A stretch of 16,027 bases of DNA from Pseudomonadota bacterium (GTDB taxonomy: Bacteria; Pseudomonadota; Gammaproteobacteria; UBA4575). Under the pieces are notes generated by a model. It did no database searches. It saw nothing but the letters and a program-made list of their open reading frames with translations, and was not told where the DNA came from. The DNA is taken from contig VXPJ01000137.1 of NCBI GenBank assembly GCA_009839635.1, forward strand, positions 23,990 to 40,016, given 5' to 3'. Every line of letters begins with the position of its first letter. Position 1 is the first letter of the stretch. The translations under genes and the position numbers were made by a program. This document shows positions 7,251 to 14,343 of the stretch, piece by piece.

Positions 7251-7265
7251 TGCACCGGGTGCATC
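7249..7265. repeat. 17-base perfect dyad at the argF-egtD junction
   Basis: GATGCACCGGGTGCATC is symmetrical about its central base and begins inside the argF stop codon. As RNA it would need a tight loop, and no T-run follows on either strand, so it is a weak terminator candidate. It lies between convergent genes, an unusual place for an operator. Confidence 0.5.
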
Positions 7266-7277
7266 CGCTGCCCGGCA

Positions 7278-8267
7278 TCATCGTTTTCTTGCAAGCACCA
7301 GCGAAAAATGCTCATCGCCGGGTGCGAAGTGCATGTCCTCGCTGAGGGCACTTCCTTCGAGCAGGTGGCGAATGGAGGCGCGGGTGTACTTTCGGCTGAT
7401 TTCGGTCAGGATCGTCTCCCCCGCTGCAATGTCCAGGGTCTCGCCGAGATCTGCCAGCGTAACCTGCTGGGCCTGCCGGGCCACCAGATACATCTCGATC
7501 TGTTCCCGGGCCTCCTGATAGACGGCGCGGTGCGAGAAGTTCTCGAGCCTGAAATTTCCTCCCAGACGGGTGTTCAGCACCTGCAGCACGTTCAGGTTGA
7601 ACTGGGCCGTGATGCCTTCGTCATCATCATAGGCCTGCTCGAGGATCTTCCTGTCCTTGACCCGGTCCAGGCCCAGCAAAAAGGCATCCTCGGGACCCAT
7701 GATCCCGGACACCCCGGCGAGAAGCTCCATCGCCTCGGCTTCGGTGAAATTGCCGATCGAACTGCCGATGAAGACAAACAGTACCGGCCCGTCGAGCCTG
7801 GGCAGGGCGTGAAGGGCACTCAGGTACTCGCCTGCCAGGGCTTCGATTCGCAATCGGGGGTAGTGGTACAGCAGGCGCGCAGCGGATTCGATCAGCATCT
7901 CCTCGCAAACATCAATCGGCACATAGGTGAAGGGTCGTGAACCGGCTGCCAGCCCGGAGAGCAGGATTTCTGTTTTCACGGAGGTTCCTGCACCCAGTTC
8001 CACGCAGGTCCGCGGTCGCGCAGCAGCAATGATCTCATCGGCATGCCGTTTCAGCAGCGCGGACTCGGTGCGGGTCAGGTAGTAGTGCCGGGTCTTGCAG
8101 ATGGCATCGAACAGCCTCGAGCCGGCCTCGTCGTAGAAGTACTTGGGCGGCAGGCTGCGCGGTGCACACAGCATGCCCTCCAGCACGTCGTGCTTTAAGG
8201 TTTGCTGTGCATCCTGGTGGGATAACGCCTTGATTTGGAAGCGCTTAAGAGGCAAGTCCATGGCCAT
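7278..8267 (-). CDS. egtD: L-histidine N-alpha-methyltransferase (ergothioneine biosynthesis)
   Basis: EgtD transfers three methyl groups from S-adenosylmethionine to the alpha-amino group of histidine. The product, hercynine, is the first intermediate of the antioxidant ergothioneine. The 329 residues show the family N-terminal PPKYFYDEAGSRLFD at about 40-54 and YLTRTE at 63-68. The SAM site ELGAGTSVKTE is at 90-100, and GSSIGNF at 168-174 has the substrate Asn173. Met259 and Glu289 are exactly 30 residues apart, the spacing of the histidine-specificity pair M252 and E282 that I recall from the mycobacterial enzyme. The start is the ATG at 8267 because GGGAG lies 8 bases upstream; an open frame up to 8408 is not credible coding. 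No EgtB, EgtC or EgtE gene lies nearby. A related SAM methyltransferase with another substrate remains possible. Confidence 0.87.
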   Translation of the reverse strand: MAMDLPLKRFQIKALSHQDAQQTLKHDVLEGMLCAPRSLPPKYFYDEAGSRLFDAICKTRHYYLTRTESALLKRHADEIIAAARPRTCVELGAGTSVKTEILLSGLAAGSRPFTYVPIDVCEEMLIESAARLLYHYPRLRIEALAGEYLSALHALPRLDGPVLFVFIGSSIGNFTEAEAMELLAGVSGIMGPEDAFLLGLDRVKDRKILEQAYDDDEGITAQFNLNVLQVLNTRLGGNFRLENFSHRAVYQEAREQIEMYLVARQAQQVTLADLGETLDIAAGETILTEISRKYTRASIRHLLEGSALSEDMHFAPGDEHFSLVLARKR

Positions 8268-8275
8268 TAGATATA

Positions 8276-8290
8276 CTCCCGTTTTCGGGG
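8276..8290 (-). promoter_or_regulatory. egtD ribosome binding site in a small hairpin
   Basis: GGGAG at 8276-8280 lies 8 bases before the egtD ATG. The preceding bases form CCCG-AAAA-CGGG, so three of the GGGAG bases can pair in a 4-base-pair hairpin. The hairpin is short and may have no effect, but the site fixes the start codon. Confidence 0.45.
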
Positions 8291-8352
8291 TAGCATTGCA
8301 AGCAGGAGCTGTCTGACCGAAGTGTACAGGCGGTGCCTGCAATGGAATACAT

Positions 8353-8374
8353 GACCGGCCCCCGTCATCCGGTC
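8353..8374. repeat. Inverted repeat in the egtD-nadC divergent region
   Basis: GACCGG (8353-8358) and CCGGTC (8369-8374) are perfect inverted arms around a 10-base centre, in the 197-base gap between divergent egtD and nadC. It could be a regulator site for either gene. I found no convincing -35/-10 pair in this gap. Confidence 0.3.
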
Positions 8375-8445
8375 CGTTCATGGGGAATCCACACGTTGCC
8401 ATGTGCAAAAGAAAGCTGGTGACAAACGTATCGCAGGGAGCCGCT

Positions 8446-8484
8446 ATGAAAATAAGGTGTGGAAATGAAACCTGCCACCCATAG
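8446..8484 (+). CDS. Possible 12-residue leader peptide overlapping the nadC start
   Basis: An ATG at 8446 preceded by GCAGGGAG with good spacing opens a short frame encoding MKIRCGNETCHP and a TAG at 8482-8484. It is in a different frame from nadC and overlaps its first codons, so translating ribosomes would pass over the nadC start. It may couple or modulate nadC translation, or may be chance. The frame is too short to judge by composition. Confidence 0.25.
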   Translation: MKIRCGNETCHP

Positions 8485-9313
8485 CGAGGATGCGCTGAAA
8501 GACATCTGGCGCACCGTGCGGGCCGCCCTGAAAGAGGACATCGGACAGGGCGATGTGACGGCGTCGCTGTTCAACACCGGGGAGCAGACCCGGGCTGCGG
8601 TGGTCTGCCGGGAGGAGGCAATCCTGTGCGGCCAGCACTGGTTCGACGAAACCCTGCGCCAGCTGGATACCGATCTGCGGGTCGACTGGAAAATGCAGGA
8701 CGGCGATGCCATCGAAAAAGATGCGACCGTGTGCACCATGGAGGGTTCGGCAAAAGCGATTCTCAGTGCGGAACGCACCGCGCTGAACTTCCTGGCGACC
8801 CTGTCGGCGACGGCCACCTGCACCCGAAAATTCGTTGAGCGCATCTCGGGAACTTCCGCACAAATCCTGGACACCCGCAAAACCCTGCCGGGGATGCGCT
8901 ATGCACAGAAATACGCCGTCCAGTGCGGCGGCGGCATGAACCATCGGATGGGGCTGTACGATGCCATTCTCATCAAGGAGAATCACATTGCCACTGCAGG
9001 CTCGATTGACAAGGCGGCGGGGCTGGCCAAAAAGCATTTCCCTGCGCTGAAAATTGAAATCGAGGTCGAGAACTGCGAGGAGCTTGAAGAGGCCCTGGAA
9101 ACCGAGGCAGATACGATTTTGCTGGACAACTTCTCCCTGTCCGAACTGCAGGCGGCCGTGGCCCTGAACAAGGACCGCAAAAAACTGGAGGCTTCCGGGA
9201 GCATCAACCTGGACAATGTCCGCGAGGTGGCCAAGACCGGGGTGCAGTACATTTCCGTCGGGGCCATCACCAAGAACATTCAGGCAGTGGATTTCTCCAT
9301 GCGCTTCGACTGA
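8465..9313 (+). CDS. nadC: Quinolinate phosphoribosyltransferase (nicotinate-nucleotide pyrophosphorylase, carboxylating)
   Basis: NadC converts quinolinate and phosphoribosyl pyrophosphate to nicotinate mononucleotide, CO2 and pyrophosphate, the entry to de novo NAD synthesis. The 282 residues match the family throughout: EDIGQGDVTA at 24-33, ERTALNFL at 103-110, DTRKTLPG at 136-143, GGGMNHR at 155-161, KENH at 171-174 and a C-terminal SVGAITKNIQAVDFSMRF. The ATG at 8465 has TAAGG about 7 bases upstream and is preferred to the GTG two codons earlier. nadA and nadB are not adjacent. The gene is divergent from egtD and converges on mazG with an 18-base gap. Confidence 0.96.
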   Translation: MKPATHSEDALKDIWRTVRAALKEDIGQGDVTASLFNTGEQTRAAVVCREEAILCGQHWFDETLRQLDTDLRVDWKMQDGDAIEKDATVCTMEGSAKAILSAERTALNFLATLSATATCTRKFVERISGTSAQILDTRKTLPGMRYAQKYAVQCGGGMNHRMGLYDAILIKENHIATAGSIDKAAGLAKKHFPALKIEIEVENCEELEEALETEADTILLDNFSLSELQAAVALNKDRKKLEASGSINLDNVREVAKTGVQYISVGAITKNIQAVDFSMRFD

Positions 9314-9331
9314 GGTCGCGGTATTGCCGGG

Positions 9332-10147
9332 CTATTCGAGCTTGGCGGCTTGCCAGGCCTGCTCCATTTCTTCCATCGAGCAGTTCGCCAGGCTCTTTCC
9401 CTGCTTCGCCATCTGCTGCTCGACGCAGCGGAACCGGCGCCGGAATTTTTCGTTGCTTTTGCGCAGCGCATCTTCTGCGCTGATATCCAGGTGCCGGCCC
9501 AGGTTGACTGCCGAGAACAGCAGGTCTCCCAGCTCCTCGGCGAGCCGGTCTTGCGCATCCTCCGCAGCAAGCGCCTCCTCGAGTTCAGTGAGTTCCTCGG
9601 CGATTTTCGAGAGCACCGGCCGGGCTTCCTGCCAATCGAAGCCGACCGAGGCCGCGCGCTCCTGAATTTTCCAGGCGCGCAGCAGCTGCGGCAACGCATC
9701 CGGGATATCGTCCAGCAAGGTGCCAGAGCCCGGTTTCGCCCTGCGCTCCGCCTCCTTGATGTCATCCCAGGTCGCCCCGCCAGGCCCGGCCTGCTCTTCA
9801 AAAATGTTGGGATGACGGCGAACCAGCTTGTCGCTGATACTTCTCGCTACATCATCGAGATCAAACAGGTCCTGCTCCCTTGCCATTTGCGCATAGAAAA
9901 CGATTTGCAGCAGCAAGTCCCCTAACTCCTCCCTGAGCAGCGGGAAATCCTGCTTGTCGATCGCCGCCGCCACCTCGTAGACCTCCTCGATGGTATAGGG
10001 AACCAGCGATGCGAAGGTCTGGCGGTTGTCCCAGGGGCAGCCACGCTCCGGGTCACGCAGCAGTTGCATGAGGTTGACCAGTCGATACAGATTGTCCATG
10101 GCGCTGTCGTCTATCGGCTTGCTGAGATGAGAGTTTGTTCCATTCAT
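9332..10147 (-). CDS. mazG: Nucleoside triphosphate pyrophosphohydrolase MazG
   Basis: MazG hydrolyses NTPs and dNTPs to monophosphates and pyrophosphate. It is linked to clearing abnormal nucleotides and to tuning stringent-response nucleotide levels. The 271 residues contain two tandem all-alpha MazG domains. The first has the metal-binding EEVYE at 54-58 with EELGD at 73-77. The second has EELTE at 184-188 with EELGD at 204-208. RDPERGCPWD at 31-40 and RRHPNIFEE near 110 are typical of the full-length enzyme. I use the ATG at 10147, which has GGAAA about 9 bases upstream. The ATG at 10099 would match the E. coli N terminus better but has no ribosome site. The gene is divergent from pckG and convergent with nadC. 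Confidence 0.94.
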   Translation of the reverse strand: MNGTNSHLSKPIDDSAMDNLYRLVNLMQLLRDPERGCPWDNRQTFASLVPYTIEEVYEVAAAIDKQDFPLLREELGDLLLQIVFYAQMAREQDLFDLDDVARSISDKLVRRHPNIFEEQAGPGGATWDDIKEAERRAKPGSGTLLDDIPDALPQLLRAWKIQERAASVGFDWQEARPVLSKIAEELTELEEALAAEDAQDRLAEELGDLLFSAVNLGRHLDISAEDALRKSNEKFRRRFRCVEQQMAKQGKSLANCSMEEMEQAWQAAKLE

Positions 10148-10303
10148 CGCGCGGTTTCCAATAAAAATACAGAATCCCGACTGGTTCTGCTCTCACACGG
10201 TGGAATCCGGTGCACCTCGCACAACAAACGCGCAATTCTCGATGTGTGCATGTCTCTTTAGGGATAGGAATGCGGCAAACGCACGGATAAAAATGTTTTA
10301 AGA

Positions 10304-10332
10304 CTTATATATTTACGTTCACGATGTATAAT
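10304..10332 (+). promoter_or_regulatory. Candidate pckG promoter
   Basis: A perfect TATAAT at 10327-10332 lies in an AT-rich stretch that contrasts with the GC-rich genes around it. The -35 is weak (CTTATA at 10304-10309 at 17-base spacing), as expected for an activator-dependent promoter. The predicted start near 10339 leaves a leader of about 80 bases. Confidence 0.45.
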
Positions 10333-10352
10333 TGGCGGTTCTGATTTTTATT

Positions 10353-10380
10353 TTCGGTGGCCCTCACCAGTATCACCGAA
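10353..10380 (+). repeat. Inverted repeat in the pckG leader with two alternative pairings
   Basis: TTCGGTG (10353-10359) and CACCGAA (10374-10380) are perfect 7-base inverted arms around 14 bases. The same GGTG at 10356-10359 can instead pair with the nearer CACC at 10365-10368. The two stems exclude each other. The element lies downstream of the predicted -10, so it could act as an operator or as an RNA switch in the leader. Confidence 0.4.
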
Positions 10381-10418
10381 CTCTATAAACTTTTACTGAA
10401 TCTACAGGGAAATTTGAG

Positions 10419-12176
10419 ATGACAACGAAGAATGACGCCCTCGCAAAGTGGGTAGACGAAGTGGCAGCACGAACCCGGCCGGAAGAGATCGTCTGGTGTG
10501 ACGGCAGCGACGCCGAGTTCGACAGAATGGTAGACCAGATGCTTGAAAGCGGCACGCTGATGAGACTGAACGAGGAGACGCATCCCAACTGCTATCTGCA
10601 TCGCTCAGATCCCTCCGACGTGGCACGCGTGGAGCATCTCACTTACGTCTGTACCCGGGACGAGGAAGACGCGGGTCCCAACAACCACTGGATGGACCCG
10701 GACGAGGCGCACACCATGGTGGACGGCCTGTTTGAAGGCTGCATGGAAGGCCGGACCATGTACGTCATCCCCTATTGCATGGGGCCGATCGACTCCCCAC
10801 TGTCCCGAAACGGGGTGGAAATTACTGACAGCCCGTACGTAGTGGCCAACATGAAGATCATGGCGCGTATCGGGGCCCCGGCGCTGGAACGGATTGAACG
10901 GGAAGGCACGTTCGTCAAGGGACTGCATTCCATCGGCGACCTGGACCCTGAGAAACGTTTCATCCTGCACTTCCCTGAAGAGCTGTATATCAAGAGCATC
11001 GGCTCGGGCTACGGCGGCAATGCGCTGCTGGGCAAGAAGTGCCATGCATTGCGTATCGCGAGCTGGCAGGCCCGCACGGAAGGCTGGCTGGCCGAGCACA
11101 TGCTGATTGTCGGGCTGGAAAGCCCGCAGGGTGAGACCCACTATATTGCGTGTGCTTTCCCGTCCGCGTGCGGGAAAACCAACCTCGCCATGCTGATTCC
11201 CCCGGAACAGTACGAGGGATGGAAAGTGACCACGGTGGGAGATGACATCTGCTGGATGCATCTGCGCGACGACGGGCGGCTTTGGGCGATCAATCCCGAA
11301 TCCGGTTATTTCGGAGTCGTGCCCGGCACCAACGAATGGTCCAACAAAAACGCGTACGACACCCTGAAAAGCGATGCGATCTTTACAAACGTCGGGGTCA
11401 CGGCCAACAACGAGCCCTGGTGGGAAGAAAAGGATGACGGCAAGGAGCCGGTGCTGGACTGGAAAGGCAACCCGTACGATGCCGAGGTGGGTCCTGCGGC
11501 CCATCCCAACTCACGGTTTACCGTGTCCGCCAAGAACAATCCTGTCTACTCTCCCATGGCGGACCACCCGGACGGCGTACCGATTTCTGCCGTGGTATTC
11601 GGCGGACGCCGCAAGGACGTGGCACCGCTGGTGTACGAAGCGAAGGACTGGGATCATGGCGTGCTGGTCGGTGCTTCCTGCGCCTCGGAGATGACAGCGG
11701 CCGCGATTGGCGGGGCAGGACAGACCCGGCGCGATCCCATGGCCATGAAGCCGTTCTGCGGGTATAACTTCGGGGATTACTTTGCACACTGGCTCAGCTT
11801 CGGGGGCAAGTCCGACAAGTTGCCCAAGATCTTCTGTGTAAACTGGTTCCGACGTGATCAGGACGGCAAGTTCCTGTGGCCGGGCTTTGGAGAAAACATG
11901 AGAGTCCTGGCCTGGATTGTGGAACGCTGTCAAGGCGAACGGGATGCCAAGGAGACCCCGATCGGGTTCGTGCCCAAGGTCGAGGACATAGACATCAACG
12001 GTATCGATGTCTCCAGTGAGACGATGGAGGCCCTGTTGTCGGTGGATCCTGCGCTGTGGGAACAGGAAACGGTGGCCATCAGTGAATACTTCGCCGAGTT
12101 TGGCGACCGTATACCACAGACCCTGCTGACCGAGCTGGAGAAGATCACCTCTGCCCTGCAGAGCAAGGCTGCCTGA
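10419..12176 (+). CDS. pckG: Phosphoenolpyruvate carboxykinase, GTP-dependent
   Basis: This enzyme converts oxaloacetate and GTP to phosphoenolpyruvate, GDP and CO2, linking the TCA cycle to gluconeogenesis in the cytosol. The 585 residues are of normal length for the GTP-using family, which is longer than and unrelated in detail to the ATP-type PckA of enterics. Motifs include the PEPCK P-loop PSACGKTN at 248-255, GDDI at 274-277, ESGYFGVVPGT at 294-304 and the GTP-family FGGRR near 400. The ATG at 10419 has AGGGA at 10406-10410, 8 bases upstream. The gene stands alone between divergent mazG and a strong terminator. Its leader has an inverted repeat that may serve regulation. Confidence 0.96.
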   Translation: MTTKNDALAKWVDEVAARTRPEEIVWCDGSDAEFDRMVDQMLESGTLMRLNEETHPNCYLHRSDPSDVARVEHLTYVCTRDEEDAGPNNHWMDPDEAHTMVDGLFEGCMEGRTMYVIPYCMGPIDSPLSRNGVEITDSPYVVANMKIMARIGAPALERIEREGTFVKGLHSIGDLDPEKRFILHFPEELYIKSIGSGYGGNALLGKKCHALRIASWQARTEGWLAEHMLIVGLESPQGETHYIACAFPSACGKTNLAMLIPPEQYEGWKVTTVGDDICWMHLRDDGRLWAINPESGYFGVVPGTNEWSNKNAYDTLKSDAIFTNVGVTANNEPWWEEKDDGKEPVLDWKGNPYDAEVGPAAHPNSRFTVSAKNNPVYSPMADHPDGVPISAVVFGGRRKDVAPLVYEAKDWDHGVLVGASCASEMTAAAIGGAGQTRRDPMAMKPFCGYNFGDYFAHWLSFGGKSDKLPKIFCVNWFRRDQDGKFLWPGFGENMRVLAWIVERCQGERDAKETPIGFVPKVEDIDINGIDVSSETMEALLSVDPALWEQETVAISEYFAEFGDRIPQTLLTELEKITSALQSKAA

Positions 12177-12195
12177 CGCAAATCACTTGTGTTTC

Positions 12196-12233
12196 GAGCC
12201 CCATGACAGGATGTTCATGGGGCTCTCTTCTGT
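12196..12233 (+). terminator. Intrinsic terminator of pckG
   Basis: A perfect 11-base stem pairs GAGCCCCATGA (12196-12206) with TCATGGGGCTC (12215-12225) around an 8-base loop. TCTTCTGT follows, giving a moderate T-rich tail, 20 bases after the pckG stop. Confidence 0.7.
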
Positions 12234-12269
12234 ACCCTGGCTGCGTGCTGTCTGCCGACCCTGTATCGG

Positions 12270-12782
12270 ATGACTTCACGCTGCACGTATCCTCTCGAGA
12301 AAATCATTTCGGGTGGTCAAACCGGTGTCGACCGGGCTGCACTGGATGTTGCACTGCATCACAGGTTCCCGTGCGGCGGCTATTGTCCGAAAGGCCGCAA
12401 GGCCGAGGATGGAACCATACACGACCGCTATCCGCTCACGGAACACACCAGCGCGGATTATGCGAAGCGCACGCTTGCCAACATCGTCCACAGTCATGGC
12501 ACGTTGATCATTTACTCACAGGTCATGAAAGGCGGCACAGCCCTCACGGCAGACTATTGCAGCCAGCATGAAAGGCCCTTTCTTCTGCTCAATGCCCATC
12601 GCCAGGACAGTGCGCAGGCCGCGGGTCTGGCTTTGGAATTTTTCCGCAAATCTGATGTCAGATTTCTGAATGTCGCGGGCCCCCGTCACAGCCAGTGGGC
12701 TGCAGGCTACCGTTACACGTACCGTTGCATGGACCGTATTCTCAAGACGTGCCTGCAACAGAACGGGCCTCTTTCAAGTTAG
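12270..12782 (+). CDS. YpsA-like / putative molybdenum carrier family protein (SLOG-type fold)
   Basis: This 170-residue cytosolic protein resembles the putative molybdenum carrier family (MoCo_carrier, PF12694 as I recall). The family is related to YpsA and LOG-like Rossmann proteins that bind nucleotide-like ligands. The glycine-rich loop KIISGGQTGVDRAALD at 11-26 and GGYCPKGRKAEDG at 36-48 are diagnostic. A second conserved segment, GTLIIYSQVMKGGTALTADYC at about 77-97, matches the usual G-T-(x)n-GG-T pattern. The biochemical role is not settled; the molybdenum link comes from a homologous carrier and nothing here supports molybdenum metabolism. The ATG at 12270 has a poor ribosome site, but no better in-frame start precedes the motif. 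The gene follows the pckG terminator, so it needs its own promoter, which I cannot identify. Confidence 0.75.
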   Translation: MTSRCTYPLEKIISGGQTGVDRAALDVALHHRFPCGGYCPKGRKAEDGTIHDRYPLTEHTSADYAKRTLANIVHSHGTLIIYSQVMKGGTALTADYCSQHERPFLLLNAHRQDSAQAAGLALEFFRKSDVRFLNVAGPRHSQWAAGYRYTYRCMDRILKTCLQQNGPLSS

Positions 12783-12837
12783 ACCCGGACAAGGATTCTG
12801 ATACACTAACCGCACACACCCAATGCCAGAGGACAGC

Positions 12838-13545
12838 ATGCTAAGACACACCCTGATTCGCCTGATTTTTGCAGGTTTGTTTTCAATCCTCAGCTTGCAG
12901 AATGCTCATGCCAGTGACATTGATACCCGGGCACTGGTGGATGCCGCTGCAACATCGGTGGAAACATTTTCCATTGACCCGGACATGGAGTGGTTGCGTC
13001 ACAACATGCACAAGGCCCGGGCCATTCTGATTGTTCCCCAGTTGATCAAGGGCGGGTTCTTCTTTGGCGGGTCCGGAGGCAGCGGGGTGTTGCTTACCAA
13101 GGGAGAAGGCAATGTCTGGAGCTACCCCGCATTTTACACGATGGGTTCCGGTACCATCGGATTCCAGGCCGGGGTTGAAGTGGCAGAACTGATCCTGATC
13201 ATCATGACGGATCGGGGCGTGGACGGCTTGCTTACCTCTTCATTCAAGCTGGGAGGCGACATCAGCATTGCAACCGGACCCATCGGCGCCGGTGCAAAAG
13301 CCCAGTCCGTGGACATCAAGGGCAAGTCTGCCGATATACTGGCATTCTCAAGAACGAAGGGGTTTTACGGTGGTGTGAGTGCGGAGGGCGCGGTGCTCAA
13401 GGTTCGCGAGGATCTCAACCATGCCTATTATGGCGACGAGACCAGGAGTCCCCGTGCCATACTCATCGAGCACACTGTCAGTAACCCGCATGCCGATTCG
13501 CTGCGCGTGGCCGTGGCCCGGCTTGCGGAAATCAGCGGCCCGTAA
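12838..13545 (+). CDS. Secreted SYLF-domain (Ysc84-like, lipid-binding) protein
   Basis: This is a 235-residue exported protein. The N terminus MLRHTLIRLIFAGLFSILSLQNAHA is a Sec signal peptide with likely cleavage after AHA, placing the protein in the periplasm or at an envelope membrane. The rest is one SYLF (DUF500) domain: ARAILIVPQLIKGGFFFGGSGGSGVLL, then GFQAGVEVAELILIIMTDRGVDGLLTSSFKLGGDISIATGPIG and a late SRTKGFYGGVSAEGAVL. In eukaryotes the domain binds phosphoinositides; the bacterial role is unknown. I choose the ATG at 12838 because AGAGGA at 12828-12833 precedes it; an ATG at 12823 is in frame but upstream of that site. It is probably monocistronic, starting 55 bases after the previous stop. 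Confidence 0.87.
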   Translation: MLRHTLIRLIFAGLFSILSLQNAHASDIDTRALVDAAATSVETFSIDPDMEWLRHNMHKARAILIVPQLIKGGFFFGGSGGSGVLLTKGEGNVWSYPAFYTMGSGTIGFQAGVEVAELILIIMTDRGVDGLLTSSFKLGGDISIATGPIGAGAKAQSVDIKGKSADILAFSRTKGFYGGVSAEGAVLKVREDLNHAYYGDETRSPRAILIEHTVSNPHADSLRVAVARLAEISGP

Positions 13546-13553
13546 ACCCGGTC

Positions 13554-13574
13554 GGGGTCCAAGCGGACGACCCC
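13554..13574 (+). repeat. Hairpin after the SYLF gene
   Basis: GGGGTC (13554-13559) pairs with GACCCC (13569-13574) around nine bases, 9 bases after the stop. No T-run follows, so it is at best a weak or Rho-assisted stop. Nothing else stands out in 13575-13700. Confidence 0.35.
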
Positions 13575-13700
13575 ATGGGCCGGTCTCATAGGAACCCATC
13601 TGCTTCGTGCCTGGCCGCAGATGAACCGTCTGCCCAGTGCCCTTCCAATGGTTGGCTACATTCATTGCCGTCTCACCGGGCAGAATCTGGCTTTCCCGAC

Positions 13701-13722
13701 ACGAGAAACGCTACTCTGTAGC
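13701..13722 (-). terminator. Weak terminator candidate of the cytochrome c gene
   Basis: On the minus strand GCTAC-AGA-GTAGC (13710-13722) followed by GTTTCTCGT lies 2 bases after the cytochrome c stop. The five-pair stem and short T-run make it marginal. Confidence 0.25.
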
Positions 13723-13724
13723 TT

Positions 13725-14204
13725 CTAGGGTGAATCCAGCTGTTCAGCCTCGGTGCGCTTTGCCTGCACCTTACGCATACGTTCCGACCAGGTCGATTTG
13801 ATGAACGCCAGGATATTCCAGATCTCCTGGTCGCTCAGCGCATGACCGAACCCTGGCATGCCACTTTTAATGCCCTTGAGTCCCCGCGCAGCGAATGTCG
13901 CCTCACCGCCATACTTGGTGTAGGCAAACAGCAATCCGTCCCCATGATGCCAGGTATGGCCTGTTTCATCATGAGGAGGGGCCGGGTACACCCCTTCTGC
14001 AGCCTGCTTGCGCCAATCCTGCTGACCCTCCAAGCGTGCCCCATGGCAGGATGCGCAATGTTGTGCATACAGAACCTCGCCAGTCCTGATGTCCACGACT
14101 TCCGGCTGTACCGGCACCCCTGGAGGTGCAGCTAAAAGGTCACTGAGTCCGAGTGCAAGAGCAGTTATAACTACACCCCTGGCGAGCAGGATAGCTGGTT
14201 TCAT
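13725..14204 (-). CDS. Small periplasmic class I cytochrome c
   Basis: This 159-residue protein carries electrons in the periplasm; its partner is unknown. Residues 1 to about 26 form a Sec signal (MKPAILLARGVVITALALGLSDLLAA). The haem is bound by C50, C53 and H54 (CASCHG), and Met116 in SGMPGFGHALSDQEIWNILAFIKS is the likely axial ligand. A conserved-looking PAPPHDETGHTWHHGDGLL segment at about 74-92 lies between them; similar proteins are in the mono- and dihaem cytochrome c group (COG2010 type). The open frame reaches 14426 and overlaps the symporter gene, but only the ATG at 14204 gives a signal peptide. Its ribosome site is weak. The gene is 139 bases downstream of the symporter gene on the same strand, with no evident functional link. 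Confidence 0.85.
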   Translation of the reverse strand: MKPAILLARGVVITALALGLSDLLAAPPGVPVQPEVVDIRTGEVLYAQHCASCHGARLEGQQDWRKQAAEGVYPAPPHDETGHTWHHGDGLLFAYTKYGGEATFAARGLKGIKSGMPGFGHALSDQEIWNILAFIKSTWSERMRKVQAKRTEAEQLDSP

Positions 14205-14343
14205 GTCTGCAACGAAGGCAGTTTCACGAGTCTCTTCCCTGAATACAGGACGGTGACGCCTCAAAAGATATACGCCACGAACACACAGCTGCTGTAACCA
14301 CGAGCGATAAGCCACGGTGCCGCAGCAGTTTCTGCAGGCCTTG

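Noticed and set aside
8268..8408. 47-residue N-terminal extension of egtD
   Set aside because: It has no homology to the family and lies upstream of the only good ribosome site. It also occupies the promoter region.
10605..11504. 299-codon minus-strand frame antisense to pckG
   Set aside because: It lies entirely inside pckG, with no domain match and no ribosome site.
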